DNA from: Flavobacterium sp. 245
GTDB taxonomy: Bacteria > Bacteroidota > Bacteroidia > Flavobacteriales > Flavobacteriaceae
Assembly: GCF_004362055.1 (NCBI RefSeq)
Contig: NZ_SNXB01000003.1
Coordinates: 1-64,000, forward strand
Direction of reading: 5' to 3'
Length of the DNA: 64,000 nucleotides
Shown: piece by piece, positions 44,358 to 52,504 of the stretch
Numbering within the stretch: position 1 is the first letter of the stretch
Layout of the letters: each line of letters begins with the position of its first letter
Notes under the pieces: model-generated
What the model was told of the DNA's origin: nothing
The model's database searches: none
What the model saw: only the letters and a program-made list of their open reading frames with translations
Program-made: the position numbers and the translations under genes

Positions 44358-45074
44358 ATGAAAAATAAAATATTTAAAAACAGCATTTCAACATTTCTAT
44401 TGCTTTTTACAATCATTGGTTTTTCACAAACTAAAAGCGCGAACACGGTTTCATTAGATGTTTTTTACAGCAAAATTCAAGCTGAAAAAAATCCGCAGAT
44501 AATTGATGCCAGAGGAGCAGAAGAATTTGCTTTAAATCATCTTTTGGGCGCAGTAAATTTTAATTTAGAATCGAAAGATTATGCACAGCAAATTGCAAAA
44601 CTAGACAAATCAAAACCGGTTTTTACCTATTCTATCGGTGCAGGACGAAGTGTTTGGCTGGCAGATGATTTACTAAAAAAAGGCTTCAAACAAGCCTATA
44701 GTTTAGAAGGCGGTATTGCCAACTGGATTGGAAGCGGAAAACCTTTTTTTGCAAATTCCAAAAGCAAATTAAGCTTGGCGGAATACAACAAAATTATTTC
44801 TGATAATAAGACGGTTTTAGTTGATATTGGATCGGTTTACTGTGGTGCCTGCAAAAAAGTTAAACCAGTCTTGGAAACTATAAAAGCACAATACGGAAGT
44901 AATTTGAAAATAGTTGAAATTGATTTGGAAGACAATACACAAGTCATTGCAGATCTAAAAACAATAAAAGTTTTTCCAACTTTAATTCTATATCAAAATG
45001 GAAAAATTATTCTCAAAAAAGAAGGTTTTGAAAATTTGAAAAATGACGTTGATTTGGCTTTGGCTTCGAAATGA
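44358..45074 (+). CDS. Secreted rhodanese-thioredoxin protein with Ser in place of rhodanese Cys
   Basis: The protein has 238 residues with a signal peptide (ending GFSQ, about residue 24). Residues about 30-133 are a rhodanese domain (PQIIDARGAEEFALNHLLGAVNF), but the active loop reads YSIGAGRS where active enzymes have C-x-x-G-x-R-S, so the catalytic Cys is Ser. Residues about 140-238 are a thioredoxin fold with an intact YCGACKKVKP pair and VFPTLILYQNG. It is thus likely a periplasmic redox or sulfur-binding protein without sulfurtransferase activity. Confidence 0.85.
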   Translation: MKNKIFKNSISTFLLLFTIIGFSQTKSANTVSLDVFYSKIQAEKNPQIIDARGAEEFALNHLLGAVNFNLESKDYAQQIAKLDKSKPVFTYSIGAGRSVWLADDLLKKGFKQAYSLEGGIANWIGSGKPFFANSKSKLSLAEYNKIISDNKTVLVDIGSVYCGACKKVKPVLETIKAQYGSNLKIVEIDLEDNTQVIADLKTIKVFPTLILYQNGKIILKKEGFENLKNDVDLALASK

Positions 45075-45103
45075 TAATTAATTTCCGCAAGAAGATTTAA
45101 CCA

Positions 45104-45200
45104 CATTTTTGGCATTTCGTCGGAGGAGACTCGAGCGATAGCGACAAATAATACGTACACAAAATGAGAAAGAAGCACTGCTGTGCGTCTCTACAATAAA
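45104..45200. repeat. Fragments of dispersed repeats
   Basis: GGCATTTCGTCGGAGGAGACTCGAG resembles the TTTCGACGGAGGAGACTCGAAATGA element at 48356-48380. AGCACTGCTGTGCGTCTCTAC resembles another Flavobacterium repeat (from memory). There is no gene here. Confidence 0.45.
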
Positions 45201-45230
45201 ACCATTTGTCTAAAAACAACTTACCAAAAT

Positions 45231-46847
45231 ATGGCAAACTATAAAAAAATAAAAAAGATCGTTATCCCCATTTTAATCATACTCTTTTTATTAGCAGTAT
45301 TTCTTTTCTGGCCAATAAACACAGACGGAACATTAATAAAACCAGATGAAAAACTAACCCAAGGAAAAGCAACATTTTTAGCACAAAAAGATACTTCAAC
45401 TTCCGAAAAAAAACCAAATATCATTATTCTGCTTGCTGATGATCTTGGCAAATATGATATTTCATTATACGGAGGAAAAGCCGTTCCAACACCTCAGATT
45501 GATTCGTTAGCGGCTTCAGGAGTTACTTTTACAGATGGTTACGTTTCAGCTTCCATTTGTTCGCCGTCGCGCGCCGGTTTGCTTACAGGACGTTATCAAG
45601 AACGTTTTGGTCACGAATATCAGCCCGGAGACCGTTATCCAAAAAATAACCTGGAATATTATGCTTTCAAATATTTAATCAATACCAATAATTGGCGATT
45701 AAACGCAAAAATTAATTACCCAAATGAAGCCTCTATAGCTACACAAGGTTTACCGAAATCTGAAATTACTTTTGCCGATTTAGCGAAAAAACAAGGTTAC
45801 AGCACGGCAATTATTGGCAAATGGCATCTGGGTCATAACAAAGGTTTTTTTCCTCTAGACCGTGGTTTCGATTATCATTATGGTTTTTATCAGGCGTTTT
45901 CGCTTTATACTCCAGAAGATGATAATCCGGATATCATCAACCACCATCATAAAGATTTTACCGATAAAATGATATGGGGAAATGGCCGTGTGGGAATTGG
46001 ACAAATTCGCCGAGATACTACTATTATTCATGATAAAGCATATTTAACCGAAACATTTGCTGATGAAGCAGAAGCTTTTATCGACAAGAACAAAAACAAA
46101 CCATTTTTGCTTTACGTTCCGTTTAATGCACCGCATACGCCATTTCAGGTTCGTAAAAAATACTACGATCGTTTTCCGAATGTAAAAGACGAAAACAAAC
46201 GTGTGTATTACGCAATGATCAGCGCTCTTGATGATGCAATTGGAAGAATCAGAGCGAAAGTTAAAAAAGAAGGTTTAGAAGAAAATACTTTAATCATTTT
46301 TGCCAGCGACAATGGTGGTGCCGATTATACTTTTGCAACAACAAATGCCCCTTTAAAAGGCGGTAAATTTTCACATTTTGAAGGCGGTATAAATGTTCCG
46401 TTTGCACTTTCGTGGAAAGGAAAAATAAAACCACATACTGTTTATAAAACGCCTGTAAGTTCTCTTGATATTTTTAGTACAATTGCATCAGTAACGCATT
46501 CAGGTTTACCAAAAGACCGCGTTTATGATGGCGTTGATTTGATTGACGTGGTAAATAATAACAAAGAAGCACATAAAGATTTGTACTGGCGTTCTGGCGA
46601 TGCAAAAGCTATTAGAAGTGGCAACTGGAAGTTAATTGTAAGCGGCAAAACACACGAAACCTGGCTTTATGATTTAGCTAAAGACAAATCTGAAACTACG
46701 GATCTTGCTTCAAAAAATCCTGAAAAAGTGAAAGAACTTCAAATTGCTTTACAAAATTGGGAAAAAGGATTGATTAAGCCGCTTTGGCCTAATTTGACTT
46801 ATTATGAATTCGATTTTGGAAAACAAAAATACTTTGTGGATTTGTAA
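45231..46847 (+). CDS. Membrane-anchored Cys-type sulfatase
   Basis: I start at the ATG at 45231 (MANYKKIKK); the frame opens 48 bp upstream at a GTG without a better signal. The 538 residues begin with one hydrophobic anchor (about 9-27). The metal site is IIILLADDLG and the formylglycine motif ICSPSRAGLLTGR (Cys110). GKWHLGHNKGFFPLDRGFDYHYGF is typical of S1-family sulfatases. It is encoded between the rhodanese-like and the YeiH-like genes. Confidence 0.9.
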   Translation: MANYKKIKKIVIPILIILFLLAVFLFWPINTDGTLIKPDEKLTQGKATFLAQKDTSTSEKKPNIIILLADDLGKYDISLYGGKAVPTPQIDSLAASGVTFTDGYVSASICSPSRAGLLTGRYQERFGHEYQPGDRYPKNNLEYYAFKYLINTNNWRLNAKINYPNEASIATQGLPKSEITFADLAKKQGYSTAIIGKWHLGHNKGFFPLDRGFDYHYGFYQAFSLYTPEDDNPDIINHHHKDFTDKMIWGNGRVGIGQIRRDTTIIHDKAYLTETFADEAEAFIDKNKNKPFLLYVPFNAPHTPFQVRKKYYDRFPNVKDENKRVYYAMISALDDAIGRIRAKVKKEGLEENTLIIFASDNGGADYTFATTNAPLKGGKFSHFEGGINVPFALSWKGKIKPHTVYKTPVSSLDIFSTIASVTHSGLPKDRVYDGVDLIDVVNNNKEAHKDLYWRSGDAKAIRSGNWKLIVSGKTHETWLYDLAKDKSETTDLASKNPEKVKELQIALQNWEKGLIKPLWPNLTYYEFDFGKQKYFVDL

Positions 46848-46869
46848 TTATTTAAAACCATTCACATAT

Positions 46870-46896
46870 CCTAACAGGTTTCAGAAACCTGTTAGG
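46870..46896. repeat. CCTAACAGGTTTC palindrome
   Basis: A perfect 13-bp hairpin in the 186-bp gap after the sulfatase. It may terminate transcription. Confidence 0.6.
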
Positions 46897-46992
46897 TATT
46901 TATTCGAAAGTCTTTCCTGTAAAATAGAAAATTTATTGATCAAAAAAATCAATCACACAACTGTTGTGATTTTAGCAATCTACAATTCATAC

Positions 46993-47017
46993 CTAACAGG
47001 TTTTAAAAACCTGTTAG
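46993..47017. repeat. CTAACAGGTTTT palindrome, second copy
   Basis: CTAACAGGTTTTaAAAACCTGTTAG repeats the preceding palindrome about 120 bp later, just before the YeiH-like start. Confidence 0.6.
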
Positions 47018-47033
47018 AATAACAAAATAATAA

Positions 47034-48296
47034 ATGTCAACTCAAACTAAACAATTTAATATTCACGAAGATTGGACTGTCGTAATTCTCGGCTTCCTAA
47101 TCATCGGAATTTCACTTTTTATTTTTCTTCCTGAAGTTCCCGTTTTCAGTTGGTCAAACGGAACTGATCTAACAACTAAAGTATTTGATTTCACAAACCT
47201 AAAAACTCTTCTAATTCAATTTTTATATCTGATTTCTATCGGAACGTTAGGCGCTTTTTTGATTGGAAAATCTGTTAAATATTTCCTGCTGACTTTTCCG
47301 ATATTGTATATCTTAACCTTGATTGCGCTAATTCTAGCAGGAAATTCGGCTATAAAAACCATCAATTTAGAAGCAGTTATTTTCAGTTTGATTATTGGTT
47401 TAGCAATTGGGAATTTTATAAAACTTCCTGAATGGTTTCGTTCAGCGCTTTCTACAGAAGTCTTTGTCAAAATCGGATTGGTTTTATTAGGTACCAGTGT
47501 AATTTTTTCTGATATTTTAAAGGCAGGTTCATTAGGCTTAATTCAGGCTTTGGTTGTTGTTTTGTCTGTCTGGTATTTTGCCTTTTGGCTTTGCCGAAAA
47601 TTAAAAGTCGATGACGAGTTAACCATGATGATTTCAAGTGCCGTTTCAATTTGTGGCGTTTCTGCAGCAATTGCAACTTCGGGCGCTATTAAAGGTGATT
47701 CTAAAAAACTGTCTTATGTAATTTCTATCGTTTTGGTAACTGCTATTCCCATGATGATTTTTATGCCCATAATTGCTAAATATTTCAACTTTCCCGAAGA
47801 AGTCACTGGTGCATGGTTAGGTGGCAGTATCGACACTTCGGGAGCAGTTGTGGCTTCTGGAAGCTTGGTTGGCGAAACGGCTTTAAAAATTAGTACGATT
47901 GTAAAATTCTCACAGAATGTTTTACTTGGTTTGGCCGCTTTTGCAATATCTGTTTATTGGACTTATACGCATAATAAATCGGCAGAAGCTGTAGAATCAA
48001 AACCAACTTTGAGTGTAATTTGGGAACGTTTTCCAAAATTTGTAATTGGTTTTATTCTGGCCTCTCTCCTATTTTCCTTTTTTATTACTTCAGAAGTTCG
48101 AGATTCGTTAAAAGACAGTTTGAAAAATTTGCAGGGAATTTGGTTTGCCTTAGCTTTTACAAGTATTGGTTTAGAAACTAATTTTAAAGATCTCCTTGCT
48201 AATAATAGCCGTAAACCCTTATATGCCTTTTTAATTGCACAATTATTCAATGTTATTGTTACGTTGATTATTGCGTTTTTCCTTTTCGGGAAGTAG
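47034..48296 (+). CDS. YeiH/UPF0324-family putative sulfate exporter
   Basis: The protein has 420 residues and about ten membrane segments. Family motifs are VKIGLVLLGTSVIFSDIL, SAVSICGVSAAIATSGAIKG, and the GAWLGGSIDTSGAVVASGSLVGETAL signature. The family (PF03601) is named as a putative sulfate exporter, without firm biochemistry that I know of. Between three sulfatases, moving sulfate or sulfite out of the cell or across the inner membrane is a fitting role. Confidence 0.85.
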   Translation: MSTQTKQFNIHEDWTVVILGFLIIGISLFIFLPEVPVFSWSNGTDLTTKVFDFTNLKTLLIQFLYLISIGTLGAFLIGKSVKYFLLTFPILYILTLIALILAGNSAIKTINLEAVIFSLIIGLAIGNFIKLPEWFRSALSTEVFVKIGLVLLGTSVIFSDILKAGSLGLIQALVVVLSVWYFAFWLCRKLKVDDELTMMISSAVSICGVSAAIATSGAIKGDSKKLSYVISIVLVTAIPMMIFMPIIAKYFNFPEEVTGAWLGGSIDTSGAVVASGSLVGETALKISTIVKFSQNVLLGLAAFAISVYWTYTHNKSAEAVESKPTLSVIWERFPKFVIGFILASLLFSFFITSEVRDSLKDSLKNLQGIWFALAFTSIGLETNFKDLLANNSRKPLYAFLIAQLFNVIVTLIIAFFLFGK

Positions 48297-48496
48297 CGGG
48301 CGAGCAATTATCACGCAAAGTCGCAAAAACGCAAAGTTTATGCGCAATATTGTCATTTCGACGGAGGAGACTCGAAATGACCAACTTTGTGGTTCCCAAA
48401 CTTTGACAAAGTTCTTCCTAATTCTTTTTTTTGCCACGAATTTCGCCAATTTTCACAAATTTAATTCGTGTTAATTCGTGAAATTCGTGGCAAATC
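48297..48496. repeat. Cluster of dispersed repeats
   Basis: In order: ACGCAAAGTCGCAAAAACGC, TTTCGACGGAGGAGACTCGA followed by AATGA, ACTTTGTGG/ACTTTGACAAAG words, and GCCACGAATTTC (48433-48444) inverted to GAAATTCGTGGC (48480-48491). The last is the second copy of the repeat at 149. There is no gene here. Confidence 0.6.
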
Positions 48497-48538
48497 ATTT
48501 CTTTCTCACTTCTTCTTTCAAAAAAAAATCAAGATTAA

Positions 48539-48569
48539 TTTGGATTTTACAATATTAAATATAACTTTG
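48539..48569 (+). promoter_or_regulatory. Bacteroidota-type promoter of the sulfur leader (copy 2)
   Basis: TTTGG (48539-48543), 18 bp, TAACTTTG (48562-48569), then TCTATAGAATTAGTAGAG. It is the same layout and nearly the same sequence as 35766-35796. Confidence 0.7.
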
Positions 48570-48609
48570 TCTATAGAATTAGTAGAGTTTAATATTTAAA
48601 ACTTACATT

Positions 48610-48696
48610 TTGAAAACAGCAATAAATAAATCGTCTTTCCTCATTTCTAAAAATAACACCTATAACAACTTCTGTTATATGTGTAGCTGTTGTTAA
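48610..48696 (+). CDS. Cys-rich leader peptide (28 codons), copy 2
   Basis: This TTG-started ORF has 28 codons, exactly the length of copy 1. It starts (M)KTAINKS and ends YNNFCYMCSCC followed by TAA, with four cysteines in the last seven residues. Conserved against copy 1 are L1-K2-T3, T17-Y18-N19-N20 and C22-Y23-M24-C25-x-C27-C28. The coding middle differs in most residues without any frame change. It precedes a third sulfatase, a cysteine synthase and the encapsulin, so sensing of cysteine supply is the natural reading; this is inference. Confidence 0.65.
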   Translation: MKTAINKSSFLISKNNTYNNFCYMCSCC

Positions 48697-48835
48697 TTCT
48701 TACCTTCGTTTGTCATGATTTTACTTCATTTAAAATCAGAACAAAAGCCACTTTTACTCCAATTTCACCCACAATATATTATGCAGTTCGCTTTAAACGA
48801 AGCTGTGCCATAATGTTATACCTTTATAAAAAGAC

Positions 48836-48881
48836 ATTTCTGCGGCAACAGAAATAACCCAAGTAAAGAACATTTATCACT
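48836..48881 (+). promoter_or_regulatory. Conserved leader hairpin and 17-nt tail (copy 2)
   Basis: ATTTCTG-CGGCAA-CAGAAAT (48836-48855) and AAAGAACATTTATCACT (48865-48881) repeat the core of the element at 36157-36206. The start codon of the sulfatase follows 38 bp after the tail. Confidence 0.55.
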
Positions 48882-48919
48882 TACAAAACAAAAAAACAAC
48901 AAACAAAAAGCATTTTAAA

Positions 48920-50575
48920 ATGAACAATAAAATAACCTCAATAATATTTTCTGCCTTAATAACCGGAGCTGTCAGTTTTAGCAAAATAAATGCACAGAAA
49001 GCGGCAAAACCAAATATCATTCTGATTATGGTAGATGACATGGGATATTCTGATTTAGGAAACTATGGTTCAGAAATTAAAACTCCCAATTTAGATAAAC
49101 TAGCTAATGAAGGTTTGCGTTTGCGCGAATTTTATAACAACTCTATTTGTGCGCCAACGAGAGCTTCTCTCCTAACTGGTCAATATCAGCACAAAGCCGG
49201 CGTTGGTTTTTTTGATGTTAATTTGGGCTTGCCTGCTTATCAAGGCTATTTGAACAAAGAATCTTTGACTCTAGGAGAAGTTTTCCGTTCTGGAGGCTAC
49301 AGTACAATTTTATCAGGAAAATGGCATGTTGGTTCTGAAGATCAGGCGCAATGGCCAAACCAAAGAGGTTTTGATAAATTTTACGGCATCTTAAAAGGTG
49401 CCTCAAATTATTTTGACACCAAACCTCTACCTTTCGGAAAAACGCCTTATCCGGTAAAATTAATCCGCAATAATGAAGAACTGCATCCAAAAGATGATTC
49501 TTATTATTTCACAGATGAAATTGGCAATAACGCTGTGACTTTTTTAGACGAGCAAAACAAAGAAAATAAACCGTTCTTTTTGTATTTAGCTTTTACAGCA
49601 CCACATTGGCCTTTGCAAGCAAAACCTGTAGATATTGCAAAATACAGAGGAAAATTTGACGAAGGCTGGGATATTTTAAGAGAAAAAAGAATCGAAAAAC
49701 TAAAAGCCAGTGGCATTTTACCAGCCAATCAAACTATTTCATCGAGAGATCCAGAAGTTCCAGAATGGAGTAAACTGACTTATGACGAAAAACAGTTTTG
49801 GAAAGCAAAAATGGAAGTTTATGCCGCAATGGTTGACAACATGGATCAGAATGTGGGGAAAGTTTTAGATAAATTAAAAGCGCTTAAAAAAGATAAAAAC
49901 ACATTAATTATTTTCATTTCTGACAATGGCGCTCAAGGCGGATTTAATACTTACAATCCGTTAGGGAGAGGTTTGGTTCGAAATGACGGTCCAGTTGGAA
50001 CCTCGGGATCATTTGATTATCAGGAACAAAACTGGGCGTATTTATCAAATACTCCGTTGCAGCAATATAAAAACAATCTGCACGAAGGTGGTTTCAGTTC
50101 CCCCTTTATAGCGTGGTTTCCGTCAAAAATAAAAGCCGGAAGAATTGATAAAGGAACTGGACATATTATTGATCTTGCTCCTACTTTTTATGAATTGGCC
50201 GGAATTGAATATCCTAAAAATTATAATAACATAAATACGAATCCGCTTCCTGGGAAAAGTTTGCTTCCTGTTTTATTTGATAATATTTCAGAAGTTAACC
50301 GTGGCGAACCGCTTTTCTGGGAAAGAGCCGGAAATAGAGCTGTGCGTGATGGAAAATGGAAATTAGTTTCGATTTACCCATCGTACGAATGGGAACTATA
50401 TAATTTGGAAACAGACCGCGGTGAAACTACCAATGTGGCACAGCAAAATCCGGGAATTGTAAACAAACTTTCGGCATCTTATTTTGAATGGGCAGATCGA
50501 ACTGGCGTTGTAGAATACAGCAAATTCAAATTAAAACCAGAGGTAATGCCGGGTGGTGCATCTCTAAAGAAATAA
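48920..50575 (+). CDS. Periplasmic Cys-type arylsulfatase
   Basis: The protein has 551 residues with a signal peptide (ending KINAQ, residue 26). The metal site is ILIMVDDMGYSDLGNYG (D39, D40), the formylglycine motif ICAPTRASLLTGQ (Cys77), and the conserved stretch LSGKWHVGSEDQ follows. It closely resembles AtsA-type arylsulfatases (GYSDLGxYG, NTPLQQYKNNLHEGG). It is the first structural gene of the second leader-controlled unit; cysteine synthase follows after 35 bp. Confidence 0.92.
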   Translation: MNNKITSIIFSALITGAVSFSKINAQKAAKPNIILIMVDDMGYSDLGNYGSEIKTPNLDKLANEGLRLREFYNNSICAPTRASLLTGQYQHKAGVGFFDVNLGLPAYQGYLNKESLTLGEVFRSGGYSTILSGKWHVGSEDQAQWPNQRGFDKFYGILKGASNYFDTKPLPFGKTPYPVKLIRNNEELHPKDDSYYFTDEIGNNAVTFLDEQNKENKPFFLYLAFTAPHWPLQAKPVDIAKYRGKFDEGWDILREKRIEKLKASGILPANQTISSRDPEVPEWSKLTYDEKQFWKAKMEVYAAMVDNMDQNVGKVLDKLKALKKDKNTLIIFISDNGAQGGFNTYNPLGRGLVRNDGPVGTSGSFDYQEQNWAYLSNTPLQQYKNNLHEGGFSSPFIAWFPSKIKAGRIDKGTGHIIDLAPTFYELAGIEYPKNYNNINTNPLPGKSLLPVLFDNISEVNRGEPLFWERAGNRAVRDGKWKLVSIYPSYEWELYNLETDRGETTNVAQQNPGIVNKLSASYFEWADRTGVVEYSKFKLKPEVMPGGASLKK

Positions 50576-50610
50576 ATAATTACTCCATTTTATAAAAAAT
50601 ATCAAAACCA

Positions 50611-51522
50611 ATGAAATATCAAAACATTTTAGAAACCATAGGAAACACTCCTCACATTCGATTAAATAAACTTTTTAAATCACATGAGGTGTGGATTAAA
50701 TTGGAAAAAGCAAATCCAGGTTCCAGTATTAAAGACCGAATCGCTCTTGCAATGATTGAAGATGCAGAACGAAAAGGACTTATTAATGAAGAAACTATTA
50801 TTATAGAACCTACATCTGGAAACACCGGAATTGGGCTTTCATTGGTTGCTGCAGTAAAAGGGTATAAAGTTATCGTTGTAATGCCCGAATCGATGAGTAT
50901 CGAGCGCCGAAGAATTTTGAATGCTTATGGCGCCGAATATGTTTTGACACCAAGAGAAAAAGGAACTTCGGGAGCGGTTGAAAGAGCAAAAGAACTGGCA
51001 TCGACGATTAAAAACTCATTTCTTCCGTCGCAGTTTACCAACAAAGCAAATGTTGAAATTCACGAAAAAACAACAGCTCTAGAAATTTTAGCCGATTTTC
51101 CGGATGGAATCGATTATTTAATTACGGGAGTTGGAACCGGAGGGCATATTACCGGTGTTTCAAAAATATTAAAACAGCATTTCCCGAATCTGCAGACTTA
51201 TGCTGTTGAGCCGGCCTTGTCGCCAGTTTTGAGCGGTGGATTACCTTCTCCGCATCCGTTTCAGGGAATTGGAGCTGGTTTTATTCCAGAAGTTTTTAAT
51301 CGGGAATATGTGGATCAGATTTTAACGGTTGATAAAAACGAATCGTACAATTTCACAAAAAAAATAGCCAAAGAAGAAGGAATTTTTGCCGGAATATCTA
51401 CTGGAGCCGCACTTGCCGCACTTTCACGAAAACTAAAAGATATTCCGGAAAATGCTGTAATTCTGACTTTTAATTATGATACAGGGGAAAGATATTTATC
51501 TGTAGATGAGCTATTTGATTAA
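50611..51522 (+). CDS. Cysteine synthase (O-acetylserine sulfhydrylase)
   Basis: The 303-residue PLP enzyme begins [17 protein letters not shown]. The PLP lysine is K41 in GSSIKDRIA, the phosphate loop TSGNTG is at about 68-73, and [15 protein letters not shown] and [13 protein letters not shown] complete the fold. It joins sulfide with O-acetylserine to make cysteine. The choice between CysK and CysM cannot be made by eye. It sits in one operon with the encapsulin (61-bp gap), so newly fixed sulfur could enter cysteine next to the compartment that releases it. Confidence 0.93.
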   Translation: MKYQNILETIGNTPHIRLNKLFKSHEVWIKLEKANPGSSIKDRIALAMIEDAERKGLINEETIIIEPTSGNTGIGLSLVAAVKGYKVIVVMPESMSIERRRILNAYGAEYVLTPREKGTSGAVERAKELASTIKNSFLPSQFTNKANVEIHEKTTALEILADFPDGIDYLITGVGTGGHITGVSKILKQHFPNLQTYAVEPALSPVLSGGLPSPHPFQGIGAGFIPEVFNREYVDQILTVDKNESYNFTKKIAKEEGIFAGISTGAALAALSRKLKDIPENAVILTFNYDTGERYLSVDELFD

Positions 51523-51583
51523 AATTATGAATAACTTTAAGCAAGCAAAAAATAATTTACAAACCTATTAAAATACCAGAAAA

Positions 51584-52504
51584 ATGGCAGAATCAAAACA
51601 ACAACAGACCGCATTAGGCGATGTTGCAGCAAGACAGCTCGCAATTGCAACTCGTACAGTCCCACAAATTGGAACCACTTCTCCACGCTGGCTGACACAT
51701 CTTTTACATTGGACACCGGTAGAATCGGGTGTGTTTCGTCTGAATAAAGTTAAAAATGCAAACCACATCGAAGTCGATTGTTCTGCACGTGACGAAAGAG
51801 TTTTACCAAACACTTTTGTTGATTATGTTGAAAATCCAAGAGAATATAATCTTGCTGCCGTTCAGACTATTGTAGAAGTTCATACGCGTGTTTCTGATTT
51901 ATACAGCAAGCCATACAATCAGATCACCGAACAGCTTCGACTGGCTATAGAAACCATCAAAGAGCGTCAGGAAAGTGAATTAATCAACAACAAAGATTAT
52001 GGATTATTAAGCAATGTGGCGCCTTCGCAAATTATAAAAACGCGCACCGGCGCACCAACTCCAGATGATTTAGACGAATTGCTGACTAAAGTTTGGAAAG
52101 AGCCAGGATTCTTTTTACTGCATCCGCTGGCCATTGCCGCTTTTGGGCGCGAGTGTACACGTCGAGGTGTCCCACCACCAACAATATCTTTATTTGGATC
52201 TCAATTTTTAACTTGGAGAGGCATTCCGCTGATTCCATCTGACAAACTGCCAATCGTAAAGGGAAAATCAAAAATTATTCTGCTTCGTACTGGTGAAAGC
52301 CGTCAAGGAGTTATCGGATTAATTCAGCCGGGATTACAAGGTGAACAATCTCCAGGATTATCGGTTCGTTTTATGGGAATTAATGAAAAAGCGATTGCTT
52401 CTTACTTGGTTTCACTTTATTGTTCTTTAGCTATTTTGGTTGATGATGCCATCGCTGTTTTAGAAGATGTCGAAATAGGAAAGTATCATGAGTACAAATA
52501 CTAA
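51584..52504 (+). CDS. Family 2A encapsulin shell protein (SrpI type)
   Basis: The protein has 306 residues. The whole sequence follows the SrpI/MMP-I pattern: N-terminal ALGDVAARQLAIATRTVPQ, SPRWLTHLLHWTPVESGVFRLNKV, ETIKERQESELINNKDYGLL (E-loop region), GAPTPDDLDELLTKVWKEPGFF, FGRECTRRGVPPPTISLFGSQ and C-terminal VRFMGINEKAIASYLVSLY. It lacks the cNMP-binding insert, which places it in Family 2A. Such shells form icosahedral HK97-fold compartments that enclose a cysteine desulfurase and are induced by sulfur starvation in cyanobacteria (established for Synechococcus SrpI). The cargo gene overlaps its 3' end by 17 bp. Confidence 0.93.
   Translation: MAESKQQQTALGDVAARQLAIATRTVPQIGTTSPRWLTHLLHWTPVESGVFRLNKVKNANHIEVDCSARDERVLPNTFVDYVENPREYNLAAVQTIVEVHTRVSDLYSKPYNQITEQLRLAIETIKERQESELINNKDYGLLSNVAPSQIIKTRTGAPTPDDLDELLTKVWKEPGFFLLHPLAIAAFGRECTRRGVPPPTISLFGSQFLTWRGIPLIPSDKLPIVKGKSKIILLRTGESRQGVIGLIQPGLQGEQSPGLSVRFMGINEKAIASYLVSLYCSLAILVDDAIAVLEDVEIGKYHEYKY

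Noticed and set aside
45183..45230. Longer sulfatase start at a GTG
   Set aside because: The extension overlaps a dispersed repeat fragment, and the ATG at 45231 fits better.
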